A DNA stretch of 64,000 bases from Pararge aegeria (GCF_905163445.1 NC_053199.1:14154001-14218000), one strand, 5' to 3'. Shown: positions 1-10,150, counted from the stretch's first letter. The notes: generated by a model from the sequence alone, not told the origin. Numbers and translations: made by a program.

Positions 1-255
1 TTATTACTTTTATTATTTTATGTGTGTAATCTGGATAAGTAACTAATACCTACTTATGTAATTATTTGTAAGTATGTGTGTAATAATAATACACTCGACC
101 AATCGGTTTCTCATTGTTCTCATAATCCTGATGTTGCCTGGAACAGATCGCTACTAAGCGATAAGGTCACCTTTTGTTTCCTAATTTTTAATTTTTCACT
201 TGTACTGTCCATTTTTCCTTTTTTTTGTGGTGTAGAGTGTATAAATAAATAAATA
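1..255 (+). repeat. LINE 3' tail (jockey/CR1-like), truncated by window start
   Basis: This block shares long stretches with 19060..19312 on the same strand and with 21470..21700 on the other strand. Shared words include gtgtgtaatctggataag, cggtttctc, gttgcctgga and agcgataagg. It ends in an AAATAAATAAATAAAC tail at about 240..256. The minus-strand copy at 21470 is preceded by coding sequence for a LINE C-terminal domain, so the block is read as the 3' untranslated tail of a non-LTR retrotransposon. Only the tail is visible here. Confidence 0.7.
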
Positions 256-764
256 AACTTTGACTATAATCTAACTGGTTGATAGCGACTAACCTGTTAG
301 AGTTATAGCAGATATTTTAAACCCACACCTAGTCGGTTTCTAGGTGGCATCGCACCGGAACGGAACTTGGCATGGCTTGGCTTGGCATAGATAAAATTAA
401 GTCATTATTTATTCCTAAACTGCCCTGCGGGGAATGAACGCCACCCCTGACAAAACTACGCTGCGTCAAGGAGGTTATCATATAAAGCATTTCGCAGGAT
501 AGAAATATTTATACCCTAAAGTATAATTTCAGATACGGTTAAATACGTAGTTATGATTTATTTTACCGAAAGTCCAAAAATATTTTTTTATGATCCTGTA
601 ACGTTGGTACCAAATTCGAAGCGTATTGTCCTTTCCAGTTTCAATAGATCCGTTGAGTGATTTAAGAGTGAAAAGGTAACAAACGAACAGACAGTAAAAT
701 AAAGTTAAAAGTAAACAATCTTAACAATCTTTAAAATCTTAACAATTATTCATTGTAAAGTCAA
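256..764. other. No gene seen; small SINE-b scrap
   Basis: AT-rich intron candidate. A short stretch at about 324..365 (cggtttctaggtggcatcg, then caccggaac) matches the middle of SINE family b read on the minus strand (compare 41400..41440). Nothing else is recognised. Confidence 0.5.
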
Positions 765-990
765 CATCTCCTGAGGATGCTCCGGTTTCGGAGCGAAACG
801 TGCGTAGAGGGTATATTGCCGAAGATCTGTTTGGTGTGGAGTATAAGGATTGAAAAAATTATAATTTACACCACACAGATTCTCCTGCTTTTCGCGGAGT
901 ATAGCAAATTAAGCTTAATTTTGATAATATATCATTGATTTCCGCTAAGTAACGCCTGCTTCTATCCAATATTCTATCCAAGTTAAAAGT
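765..990 (+). repeat. Interspersed repeat family g
   Basis: Related copies occur inverted at 50263..50445 and partly at 27895..27985 and 7090..7150. Shared landmarks are the block around ggtgtggagtataaggattg, the stretch ttctcctgcttttcgcgg, and the end aacgcctgcttctatcc. A small hairpin at 779..794 is flanked by CTGAGGA and GAAAC. The class of element is not known to me. Confidence 0.6.
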
Positions 991-1389
991 AATATAACGT
1001 ATAATATATAAATTAAAATACCTATACCCTAAGTTTAGTATAACCGTAAGTAAAGTAAGTTATAAGTATCAATGGAAACAACATTTCTGTTTTCATTTAG
1101 ATTGCTTGGTCTAACCGAGTTGAGTCGGTCGAGTGCGGTGAAACTTTATTTATAAATCCATAACCTTTCAACGCAGGTTCGATTTCAATTTGATTCGCGT
1201 CCCCAGCGGTTTAGTTAAATGAGTTTTGCTCGTGATGGTGGTTTAGAGCTAGATGACTTTCTGTATCTACAAAGTTCTTTTAACAATTGTTTGGTATCAT
1301 GTTATTATTTATACTGTTGTTATTATCATTATTTTAAAGCTCGACCAAGCTTCCTTTTAAAACTTGCTTTTAATTGAATTTATTACATA
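991..1389. other. No gene seen
   Basis: AT-rich single-copy-looking sequence. I recognise no coding or repeat signal in it. Confidence 0.4.
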
Positions 1390-1783
1390 CTAGCACACCC
1401 AGCCCGCTTCGCCGGGCTAGACTTTGCTTTATTTTATTTAAACAATAAACTTCCAGCATTAAATTTTTAATTTAAGTGTCCTAATATATTAAATCATTTA
1501 TTTCTCTCCGTATTTATTCTCTTCTATTCTCTTCTCGAGCGGGTGAAGATAATTATCTACACCCATGTACACCCAACAATAGAATATCATCATAGAAAAT
1601 AAAAGTTCAAAAATAGGAGTGCTCCGATCGTCACCAAACTTTACAAGATTACTCGCCAGGTCAATCTGGAGATTCCCTGAAAGTTTCATTAAAATCGGTC
1701 CATCCGTTACGGAGCCTATACGGAACATACCCACACACTTTCTCTTTTATATATATATAGATAGATAGATAGATAGATAGATA
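1390..1783 (-). mobile_element. Helitron-like non-autonomous element
   Basis: Read on the minus strand the block ends in a GC-rich inverted repeat (agcccg ... cgggct, 1401..1418) followed by CTAG at 1393..1390, and the next host base is T. Its 5' side is a TATATA tract and TC-containing repeats, as in insect Helitron-like elements, and the interior phrase about a target-facing cggtccatccgttacgga is a common Helitron-associated block. A 78-codon open frame inside (1498..1734) has no recognisable domain and is treated as chance. The exact 5' end is lost in a GATA microsatellite. Confidence 0.55.
1760..1783 (+). repeat. (GATA)6 microsatellite
   Basis: Six uninterrupted GATA units directly follow a TATATATATA tract at the edge of the Helitron-like block. 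Confidence 0.9.
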
Positions 1784-1887
1784 TTATATCTATTTAAGTG
1801 GGCCGGTAATGAGTTTACATCACGATTATATATATTATTTTAAGAATTTGTTCATTAGTATATATTAGTAATAGTTAAATCATTATC

Positions 1888-1995
1888 AACTCTTTACCGG
1901 CCACTACAGGGCACGGGTCTCCTGGCACAGTCATAGTCCACAAAGCTAGCCCAGTGTTAATTGGTGGACAGTGCCCAGTAGTGGGAGATTAATAC
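1888..1995 (-). repeat. SINE family c fragment
   Basis: Contains ccactacagggcacgggtct, then a diverged gctagcccagtg and attggtggac, the hallmark 3' part of SINE family c in reverse orientation (compare 7172..7320, 57695..57840). Internal deletions are evident. Confidence 0.65.
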
Positions 1996-2074
1996 GTTAA
2001 ATGTATTTTACATGCATATATTTTTACTTTTTAAAATGTTTGTCAAATTGACTCGTTTTTCCCGCACGTCAGAA

Positions 2075-2155
2075 GATTGGCTGGTAAAAAATCTCATTAA
2101 GTCCGCCTTTTGTAAACCGTCTTATTGGTTGTGCAATAAAGTGAATAAATAAAGA
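2075..2155 (+). repeat. LINE 3' tail fragment
   Basis: Carries taagtccgccttttgtaaac followed by gtgcaataaagtgaataaat, the terminal part of the same class of LINE tail seen at 19520..19620 and 36140..36250. Confidence 0.55.
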
Positions 2156-2159
2156 AAAA

Positions 2160-3544
2160 TTAATATGCTGAGGATAAAATAATACGAAATTACTTTCATA
2201 AATCACACAAGATTTACTCGTAAATTCCAGTTGACATAATATATTCAAGATAAATATTAATTTCCTAATCGAATCTAAAACTTTACACCCACTGTTTTCT
2301 ATCTAATACAAGTTGATATTATTAAACAACAATTTTGCAACAAACTCAATATTATTGAAGCAATTTATATTAATAAGTTTCCTATTGGCTTCGCTCGTTT
2401 ATAAACTACTCCGAGAAATCCAAACTTAGAACGGATCTAAAGTTTTAAATTACACTTTATCGGTTTAAGCTGACATACCCCAACGTTACTATAAAAGTCA
2501 CACGTTACAATGGCTGAGATGCCAGTTTACAGTTTTTGATTTGTCACAATAATACTACTTCAGAGGATGCAAAACTTCTCTAACATTATAGAGTGAGTAG
2601 TAGAGTGTTGGTTGCAAAACTATGATAAGTTTACTAAAATATTTGTAACCAAAAAATCTAAATTCAAAAAACACAAAATTTATATGGGCTAGGGATGTGC
2701 GTGAGCAACTATTTTTGCACTGGAGGACAATTTTCTGGTTTCGAACGTAGCGTTTATGTTCTCATTGGTTAGTAAGTCAAAACCAAAGAGAAAGAGGTCA
2801 ATTTATATTGTTATTAATGAATATTATTTGGACGGTTCTCACCGATAAATCGATTTCGAGCCTTCTCCATGTAAACGACATTGGCGAAGTACCCTGTGCC
2901 TAATTGTCACACTTAAAGCCTTACACAGCGAATAGTGACTATTGCAACTTTAGAATGCTTACAAATATTACATGTTTGTTATTTTCACCAAGTGAAGTAA
3001 AAAAACTTCAATAAAAATATATAACTGATATCGTTGGTTTTTCCTTCTTAAACACAATAATTTTCCCATTTTTAAATTAATAGGGTAGCGTAGATATGAA
3101 GGAGCAGAATTAATAACATATAAAGAGTTAAATAAATAAGTATTTGAATGCCCTACAATCGAACGTTAGATCATAGAACCCTTTGTCCCAAATAAATGTA
3201 AGCAAATCCTAAATAACCACTGATAATATTGAGATAATTTATTCCCTGGAAGTTTTAACGTAATGGAAGTAAGCAGGAAGCGAGTCCCGTTTTAACTAAG
3301 GGATTTGAGTTGTAGTTTGGGTTAATCCGGGGTTCCCGATCCGAAACTATTTACGAGAAGTGCCCAACGTGAAATGATTTCGAATTAATTTTATTTACAC
3401 TATTAGATTAACGAGATCGTTAAGCCTAATTTGAAAGGGGAAAGTGTTATTAAAGTTTTGGTGATTAACGATAAAATGGTTATTAGTTAGCCTTTTAGTA
3501 ACAGTTTTTTTTATAGTAAGAATTGATTAACCAAGCAGATTTCT
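2160..3544. other. No gene seen
   Basis: Nearly 1.4 kb of AT-rich sequence with frequent stops in all frames. I recognise no repeat family or exon. Under the model in the summary this is intronic DNA of the receptor gene. Confidence 0.4.
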
Positions 3545-3775
3545 TAATATAAATAAACTGTGAGATGGTGATAACAAAAAAAAAAAAATACCCGGCTAAG
3601 TTTGTTGTGGGCTCTTCTTAGACCAGGGCGCGTTTGGAACGCTCGTAGCTTTAGGTTTAAGGTGGCGTACGAAGTTATCACCATCCCCTTACAATTATGT
3701 AAACATATATGTATGAACGCTTCATAAGTGCCTGTGATAGGCCTACATGAATAAAGAAATTTTGATAGCCCATCA
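3545..3775 (+). repeat. LINE family d 3' untranslated end
   Basis: Matches 11045..11222 and, inverted, 17995..18180 and 46983..47213. Diagnostic words are gagatggtgataac, cccggctaagtttgttg, gaccagggcgcgtttgg, and a final aggcctacatgaataaag. The copy at 10890..11222 shows that this block lies just downstream of a LINE coding end, so it is a 5'-truncated retrotransposon insertion. Open frames at 3544..3899 are chance frames through it. Confidence 0.7.
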
Positions 3776-4149
3776 GCACGGATAGCATGGGCAGGAGACA
3801 ATTATCTCTCCAAAGAGAGGATAAACATTTATCTTCTTCCACAGTTTTATCAACACTCATAGCATTCGCGATAAGTGGAAATAATATACAAATAATCAAT
3901 GTGTAGTAATAAACGGGGGGTTATTATTGTTATTATTAAAATAAACGGAGGTAAATTTCTCCTATTCCATGTTCCCGTGCTTTAGCAGGTGGACGTTAAT
4001 TACGCTGACAGGGGATATAATCAGGTGATATAACTTTTGTCTCCTGCCTGCTAGTGGTAAGCTGAAAACCACCGTCTATAAAACGTCCTAAAAATAGCCG
4101 CCCTGTGTCCGTCATCCTAAGTTGAAGGGATTAAGTACACCAGCAACAA
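3776..4149. other. No gene seen
   Basis: AT-rich spacer between two LINE family d tails; no recognisable feature. Confidence 0.4.
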
Positions 4150-4340
4150 CACCCTTCAGACCGGAACACGGTAATAGTTTATCAGGACGCCTTTGGAACC
4201 CTCGTAGCTGTAGTTTTAAGTTTACGAATGTGGTTATCGCCATCATCTCACTACCGTGTAATTCTTATGTACGCATCAAAAGTGCCACCTATGGGCCTAC
4301 TTGGATAAAGATATTTTTGACTTTGACTTTGACTTTAAAC
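4150..4340 (+). repeat. LINE family d 3' end with TGACTT tail
   Basis: Begins in the 3' untranslated region (ggaaccctcgtagctg, gtggttatcgccatcatctc, acgcatcaaaagtgccacc) and ends at 4310..4335 in a tandem gactttgactttgacttt tail. A simple-repeat tail is typical of several non-LTR clades and marks the true 3' end of this family. Confidence 0.75.
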
Positions 4341-4759
4341 ATACCAATGCGGCTTGGTGCCAGGAATAAGCATGAATATAATTTTTTTTTAACTATATTC
4401 TCGTTGAAGAATATTTAGTGCATTTATAATGATTAATAACATAAGCATTCATAGCCCTTAAACGCAGCTGTAACCGCGGTGAATAGCTAGTAATATTATA
4501 AAGCTGCACAATTTGTTGGTAAACTTAAAACCAAAAAATTCAGGCACTAATATTACGATTCGAAAATTTATTTTTGCGATCGATATCGCTGTTATTGAAA
4601 TATAAAAAGTAATAAGCTTATTTTTATTTAAAAGGCTTTGTTTGATATTTTTCCTTGTTGTAATTATTTAATGTACGTATCTTAAATGGCGCTGCTCAGT
4701 GATTTTACAATTATTAAATTTATTATATAGTACAATATTATTACAATTATATAATACAA
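4341..4759. other. No gene seen
   Basis: Very AT-rich; no recognisable feature. Confidence 0.4.
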
Positions 4760-5162
4760 CTAGCTGTTGCCCGCGACTTTGTCTGCGTTAGATTTTGTTT
4801 TTTGATGTAGCATTCAATTTAGTTGTAGTTCTAAGCTAACGCTAAGCCATAAATGAGGGGTTTGCTGCTGTCCGCTGAGGAGTTCTATCCTCTATCTCCA
4901 ACCACATTCATCAGATCTACACAGTTTGGGCAAAATTAAAAACATATTATAACCCCTATAGTACAAAACTATTTTATTAAATCGGTTATAATTTGTTGGA
5001 GTTATGGTGTAAAATATTCAAACACAGGGATAAAAATTATCCTATATTGCTACTAACACTTCCAAGAATATGTGTACAAAGTTTCATGAAGATCTGTTAG
5101 GTAGTTTTCGCGTGAAAGCGTAACAAACAAACTTACATTTACATTTATAATATTAGTAGGGA
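4760..5162 (-). mobile_element. Helitron-like non-autonomous element, copy 1
   Basis: On the minus strand it starts TCCCTACTAATATTATAAATG-like (written here as its first 19 bases TCCCTACTAATATTATAAA) and ends GCAACAGCTAG, with host T after CTAG. Very similar copies lie at 54393..54816 (same strand) and 5457..5808 (opposite strand). No open reading frame and no flanking duplication is seen. TC start, CTAG end and lack of a target duplication are the known structural signs of Helitrons; assignment to that class is inference. Confidence 0.65.
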
Positions 5163-5456
5163 AGTAGAGATACAATATAAACTATTAACTTTTCAATTGG
5201 TACACATAACTTCACTTACTATTCATATTATATGTTACTATCGGCTATGACAAAATGTAGGTGACGTGAAAGCACAAGATTTTAACCACCCAAAAAGTCA
5301 AACACTCTTAAGATACAGTTTATATACCTTGTATTAGTCTAGTGAACAGTGGTCACGAGCATGTCGAGGTCATCGGTGACGCGATCCAATAAGATTTTCT
5401 CCTACCAAAATCGCTCAACGCGTCTTAAGAATTTCTTACTTAAAAACTAGTACATA
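5163..5456. other. Spacer between inverted Helitron-like copies
   Basis: About 290 bp without recognised features, separating two related elements in opposite orientation. Confidence 0.4.
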
Positions 5457-5808
5457 TCCCTATTCCTACTAATATTATAAATGTGAATGTAAGTTTGTTT
5501 GTTACGCTTTCACGCTAGAACTACTAAACCGATCATCATAAAACTTTGTACACATATTACTGAAGGTATGAGAAGTAATATAGGATGACTTTTTATCCCG
5601 AAATTAAGCTCAGTTCTCTTGGGAGAGGGGATGAAAGTGTTTGACAATTTTACACCATAACGCCGTCAAATGAACGATTAAAATAATTACTTACTTACTT
5701 TTTTTATATAACAATACACAACTTAAAAAATTGAGTAGAATTAAACCTTAATTTAAATGCTATGTCTTTAAAAAAACAAAAACAAACGCAGACGAAGGCA
5801 ACAGCTAG
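5457..5808 (+). mobile_element. Helitron-like non-autonomous element, copy 2 (inverted relative to copy 1)
   Basis: Host A at 5456 precedes TC at 5457; the element ends CTAG at 5805..5808 followed by host T. The 5' 160 bases and 3' 25 bases match copy 1; the middle (about 5690..5780) is rearranged and AT-rich. Insertion between A and T without duplication is the expected Helitron pattern. Confidence 0.65.
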
Positions 5809-6031
5809 TATACTATATATGTACTTGATATCGTTTATTATTATTATTTATTTTAGTAATTGCTTATTAGTTGTAATTTTAGCTTGATATATAAATGTAA
5901 TTTGTAATTGCAAATTTAATTTGATTCAATTTATATTCCAGTAGTCTTTATTTGTTTATCTTTACCGTTTTTTTTTGTCGGTTATTTGGCCTGAAATTAA
6001 AGTATTTTTTTATTACTATATAGGTACTTAC
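5809..6031 (-). other. Start of receptor intron
   Basis: Begins with the GTAAGT donor at 6031 and runs into AT-rich DNA. The acceptor is not in this window, so the intron is at least 6 kb. Confidence 0.6.
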
Positions 6032-6217
6032 AACGTCGATGAGTTGACTGAGCCTTAGTCCCATCTTGACGGTGAGCCGATCTGAGTTGTTGCCTACGGG
6101 CCGGATCAATCTGTTGTAGTTTGAGAGGAGGTCGTCGTATAGCCGCTTCGCTTCAGGGTTTGCGACGCTCAAGCGGCCCCACACGCACAGGACTCCGACC
6201 ACAAACGCCAACACCAT
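6032..6217 (-). CDS. Nicotinic acetylcholine receptor alpha subunit, first coding exon (alpha1-like)
   Basis: This exon encodes 62 residues of a Cys-loop ligand-gated cation channel subunit that acts at cholinergic synapses. Residues 1-19 form a signal peptide with a hydrophobic core (VLAFVVGVLCVW) and a fitting cleavage site SVA|N. The mature start NPEAKRLYDDLLSNYNRLIR is the very conserved N-terminal helix of insect alpha subunits, followed by RPVGNNSDRLTVKMGLRLSQ and LIDV. The sequon N43-N44-S45 is a likely glycosylation site. The frame closes at a consensus donor GTAAGT (6031..6026), in phase 0 after the valine. The ATG is preceded in frame by TAG nine bases upstream, so the start is in this exon. 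I recall the VGNNSDRLTVKMGLRLSQ block best from alpha1-type subunits, but alpha2 or another alpha is possible. Downstream exons (loops A-F, membrane segments) would lie below position 1. Confidence 0.87.
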
Positions 6218-6240
6218 CTTAGGCTAACACCACCCCTGGG
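6218..6240 (-). promoter_or_regulatory. Probable 3' splice site in the receptor 5' UTR
   Basis: On the minus strand the bases TTCTCTTTGTCCCCAG end at 6236, an excellent pyrimidine tract plus CAG. It would make the exon start at 6235 with 18 bases of leader before the ATG. If used, at least one upstream noncoding exon exists at a higher coordinate. Confidence 0.6.
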
Positions 6241-6304
6241 GACAAAGAGAATTCACGTTGAATGACTATGAATTGATTTCAGTATGACTATTGTATGATT
6301 GATT

Positions 6305-6575
6305 GACGGCCGACTGGCGCAGTGGGCAGCGACCCTGCTTTCTGAGTCCAAGGCCGTGGGTTCGATTCCCACAACTGGAAAATGTTTGTGTTATGAGCAT
6401 TATGTGTTTTTCAGTGTCTGGGTGTTTATATGTATTTTCTAAGTATTTATGTATATATAATTCATAAAAATATTCATCAGTCATCTTAGTACCCATAACA
6501 CAAGCTACGCTTACTTTGGGGCTAGGTGGCGATGTGTGTATTGTCGTAGTATATTTATTTACGTATTTTAAGTAT
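6305..6575 (+). mobile_element. SINE family a, full length
   Basis: A tRNA-like head carries box A (tggcgcagtgg, 6315..6325) and box B (ggttcgattcc, 6359..6369), both polymerase III promoter elements. The body has aaaatgtttgtgt, cagtgtctgggtg, cataacacaagctacgctta and ctttggggctaggtggcg, and the tail is a run of TATTTATT-like bases. At least eleven copies lie in this window on both strands. The insertion sits about 70 bp upstream of the receptor exon. Open frames through it (6266..6496) are not genes. Confidence 0.85.
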
Positions 6576-7171
6576 TTAAGTATTGTTTATAAACAAGTAC
6601 GTAGTTCTACAACCTCCAGTCCAGTCTAAACTTCAGAGTTTGAAGCACTGCATACGTTGCTTGCCTTTCGGTATTCTACAAGATATATTTCGGAGAGTGT
6701 GCTCGAGAATTCGATCTAGTATTACCCACACTGTTTTACCATCGAAACGCGAGGCACCGTAACCTATATTTTTTAATGATTGATAATAAAAACAATCTAT
6801 CGATACTATCAAAGTGTCGTCCAATATCTCCAGATAATGAATAAAATTCAGTCAATATCACCGCATACCGGGCCAATCGACTGAATGAAATAATTGCATT
6901 AATAATTACCTAATTTAGGTTACATTACGCGTTGAATGTTGCAATCGCACCCGCCGCTGTAATTCTATTTGGTAACTAAATTACGCTATTAGCTATAATT
7001 TTAATGTTTTGATGCGAAACGTGAACACCTTTTAGGTAAGCTGATAAAGTCGTATTTAAAAAAATTCAATTATCTATCAATAAACAACAGTAAAGGTTAA
7101 ACTTAACTTGCTATACTCCACGAAAAGCATGAGAATCTGTACAGTGTCTTCAATCTTTATTGTCAAATCAA
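6576..7171. other. No gene seen; family g scrap at its end
   Basis: Mostly unassigned sequence. At 7090..7150 a short minus-strand match to repeat family g (tatactccacgaaaagcatg) is visible. Confidence 0.4.
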
Positions 7172-7320
7172 CTCATTATCACTACGGGGCACGGGTCTCC
7201 CCCAATGAGAAGGGGTTTATCAGTTCACCACGCTGGCACTCTGCGAATTGGTGGACTACACACACTTTGAGAACATTATAGGGAACTCTCAGACATGCCG
7301 GTTTGTAACATGGCACTTGT
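7172..7320 (-). repeat. SINE family c fragment
   Basis: Contains cggggcacgggtctccc, aatgagaaggggttt, attggtggactaca and ttgagaacatta, the reverse-orientation 3' half of SINE c. Confidence 0.75.
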
Positions 7321-7481
7321 GTACACAATGTTATTAACCTTTCCAGCTTCCTGTTGTAGCCTATATTACTCTCCGTCCTATCAACTAGCTCGATGCTAAA
7401 AACAAATTTTGCCTAGTTGCTGAGCTAGGGTGCGAAGGAAGGACAAACAAACAATTAAACTTGTTTATAGGTATATAATAC

Positions 7482-7612
7482 TAGCTGTTCCCCTCGTTTT
7501 TTGTTCGCATTTATTTTTTCCCCATGGGATTTATTTGTTTTCCTGGGTTAAAAAGTAGTCTACGTTACTTTTCGTCCTCTCAACTAACTCTATGCCAAAA
7601 ATGAATTTGATT
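7482..7612 (-). repeat. Helitron-like or RTE-like 3' fragment
   Basis: Starts actagctgttcccctcg, the reverse complement of a CTAG-type terminus like those at 4760 and 54393, then diverges. The downstream part (ctacgttacttttcgtcctc) repeats a motif also seen at 7365..7400. Class uncertain. Confidence 0.4.
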
Positions 7613-8300
7613 AGTAATTTTACAAAGTGGTTATATAATTAAACTTTTGATAACTATAAATTCATATTGGCAAGATATTTTATCAAATTGATTAGGTTTT
7701 TTACAAATACGCTAATAGTTATTACGTAATAAATAGTTAAGAACCTATTGGTTTGGCGCGGAGCGATGACAAGAGACCTGATGGTATGACGCTCATACCT
7801 TGGAGGCTTGGAAGGTCACTTCTGTGGGATGCAACTTGTGTTGATACCCTAGCTGCATCACACATCTAGGCCTACCAGTGATGAGCAGGCTAAGAGGCGT
7901 AAATATGAAAACCTGGATAGCAGCTTCATTTTTGTGCCTTTTGGAGTAGAGACTTTGGGACCGTGGGGTCCGGAGGCAAAAGCCCTTTACAAAGAATTAT
8001 CGAAAAGGGTTATCGAGTCTACTGGTGATCCTAGAGCGGGCAGTTACCTTGGCCAACGAATTAGTTTGGCCACCCAAAGGAGCAATGCTGCCAGCATCTT
8101 AGGAACTGTGCCTCGCTGCGGTGGAATCGAGGACGTTTTAGATTTTATTTAGTTTATTTTAGGTTATATTTATGAAACATTTGTTTACAAGATACAATTG
8201 AAATAATATTTGATTAACAACCAATGTTTATGACATTGAGTTGGTGGGTATTTTGATATAAATACGACTGCATTATCGATACACTTCAGTCCTACATGGA
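7613..8300 (+). repeat. Old repeat split by a LINE remnant
   Basis: The left part (7613..about 7727) and right part (about 8205..8290) together match the uninterrupted copy at 45470..45665: tggttatataattaaac / tggttaaataatgaaac, then attttatcaaattgattag, and after the gap accaatgtttatgacattg and ataaatacgactgcatt. The intervening 480 bp contains LINE coding remnants. Confidence 0.65.
7768..8152 (+). pseudogene. Non-LTR retrotransposon reverse transcriptase, C-terminal remnant
   Basis: Two pieces of one decayed frame can be read. The first, 7768..7870, gives RPDGMTLIPW and WDATCVDTLAASHI. After stops and a frameshift the second, 7895..8152, gives KYENLDSSFIFVPFGVETLG, PWGPEAKALYKELSKRV, GDPRAGSYLGQRISLATQR and ends GGIEDVLDFI followed by a stop. 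These phrases are a conserved C-terminal block of a LINE polyprotein that I have seen across invertebrates; the clade is not certain. It would not make a working enzyme. A related 3' end without this coding part lies at 44800..44930. Confidence 0.75.
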
Positions 8301-9009
8301 CTCGAACGATGCAAAGATACCTCCCGGCGTCTCAGTCGCTACCATTAGTTAGGACGTGAACGAAGGATAAAAAATAGACCCACTTTCGCATATATAATAG
8401 TATTTTTTTTTTGGATTAGTCTGGATAGTTGGGATAAGTTAGGATGACATTTGCTTCACAAAATGCATAATACAGTGCAGCAGTTAAGATTATAATGGCG
8501 TAGAGAAACAGGGCCCAGAAATTGCTCTGAATATGTGCACAATGTAATATCTGGCACGTTACGGCCGTGTTGCCATAATTGCAATATTAAATACGAGTTA
8601 GCTAGCTAAACCGTGAGGTATCTTACCCACTCAGCTATTTAGTACCAATAATTTATAACGAAATTAATTTGGGCCTCATTTCAGCAGCAGTTGTTGTTTG
8701 TAATGCGGTGATTTTGATAAAGCTGTAAATCATTTCGTTATTAAATTTTCTCATTCACCTTCGTTCGTGCGTATCGACCGCTTTCTGGGAGTATTGGGCT
8801 TATAACATCTGGTGTTACGTAAGAGTGAGCCTTCCGCGAAATAACAACATGCTGCGGAGTTTATGGATTTTGGATTATCTTCTTTTTATTTACCACTTAT
8901 TTATCCTTATTTATAATATTTTATTATTAAGGCAAAACAGTTTACTTAATATTAAGAATTAATACAAAGAAGATAACACGTATATATGTGTTAGCACCAA
9001 GTAGCCGCT
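8301..9009. other. No gene seen
   Basis: AT-rich sequence with no recognised family and no convincing open frame. Confidence 0.4.
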
Positions 9010-9250
9010 AGTTATCCTTACATATTATAAAACAAAGTTCTCCTCCACGTCTGTCTGTCTGATTGGGCCCAAAAAACTACAAAACAACCGAAAGGATTTT
9101 CACACAGTTCTTACTAATAGACAGACTAATTCATGGGAAAGGTTTTAGTGTATAATTCCATATGTTTTTCTGTAAATTAGCTGAAAAATAACCATTATTG
9201 TTATAGATGTCGGATAAACATACCGACTTGGAGTTATACAGGCGTGCGCC
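9010..9250 (+). repeat. Helitron-like fragment
   Basis: Starts A|TCCTTACATATTATAAAAC and continues ctccacgtctgtctgtctg, ggattttcacacagttctta and a gacttggagttatacagg segment, ending near gtgcgccgctaa (a CTRR-type end). Similar blocks are common in lepidopteran genomes. No coding capacity. Confidence 0.5.
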
Positions 9251-10044
9251 GCTAAAATTTTTATGACTATAATGTACTACATGTTTTAAGTAATCATCAT
9301 TGCCGACATAAAAGTCATAAACAACTTAATGACTTTTTTATTTTTGTACATAATATGTACAAAAAAAATAGTTGTTTAGGCCGTGGCCGTGGCCGTTCGA
9401 TTCCTAGAGATTCCTAGGCGTAGTCGTGAGCTCCCAGTTCGGGCTGTAGAGGTTACAGGTTTACAAGCTCTAAAATTATGGGCTAGCTGCCCAAGTGTAC
9501 GAGTATTCGTTGCCTTACTTTCTAAGAAGTCTAACGTATTACTACGCAAGACCTAACGGGTCAAGATTCGCATTCGATACCGAAAGTTCGACTACAATTA
9601 ACGAATTAAGGAAAGATCCGGAACCATTTCCTTGAGAGACTTCCAATGCTAGTAGGTTTATACCCGCAATCACTGCTCTCTCATTTTCCTGACATTATCG
9701 AAATACAACGCGAATAAATCTATCGAACGCCAAAGTTGCTTATAATTTATGGGTTGCCTTGAACGAGCTTTCTTCAGATTAGATATTTGATTTATCTAAT
9801 AGACATTTTGGGTTTAAAATAATTGCACTGCTCTCCTTGCTTCAAATCCCAAGAAATATTCATTCAAAGTATATTGGTTCTAAAAGTTTATCTATTAGAG
9901 ATTTCTATCAAACTAGCTTCTGCCCGCGACTTCGTCTGCGTGGATTTCAATTCTGAAAGGTCTAAAGATTCGCTCGTTAACAATTTTGAATCTTAAAACG
10001 GGAACACTTTCTAAAAATTTGCTACGACTTTTATCTTCATTATT
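9251..10044. other. No gene seen; Helitron-like terminus at 9918
   Basis: Unassigned apart from 9913..9955, where ctagcttctgcccgcgactt followed by cgtctgcgtgg matches the terminus of the elements at 4760 and 54393. Confidence 0.45.
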
Positions 10045-10150
10045 AATTCAACCGACTGACGTCCAATGCATTGGACATAGATCTTTTGTAGGGAGTTCCA
10101 AAATCCAAGATCCTGAGTCGTTTGTTTCTGTGGCTTTATTTTCTCCATCC
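10045..10150 (-). pseudogene. RTE-like LINE coding scrap
   Basis: Reads as a decayed version of the block at 48675..48770: ccgactgacgtccaatgc and ttttgtagggagttccaaa correspond to the minus-strand coding tail TYVQQWTSIG and its upstream residues. Stops and gaps abound. Confidence 0.6.

Noticed and set aside
1498..1734. 78-codon minus-strand open frame
   Set aside because: It lies wholly inside the Helitron-like block 1390..1783 and has no recognisable domain.
6308..6375. tRNA gene
   Set aside because: The A and B boxes belong to the head of SINE a, which is followed by the SINE body and tail and repeats many times; no complete cloverleaf was established.
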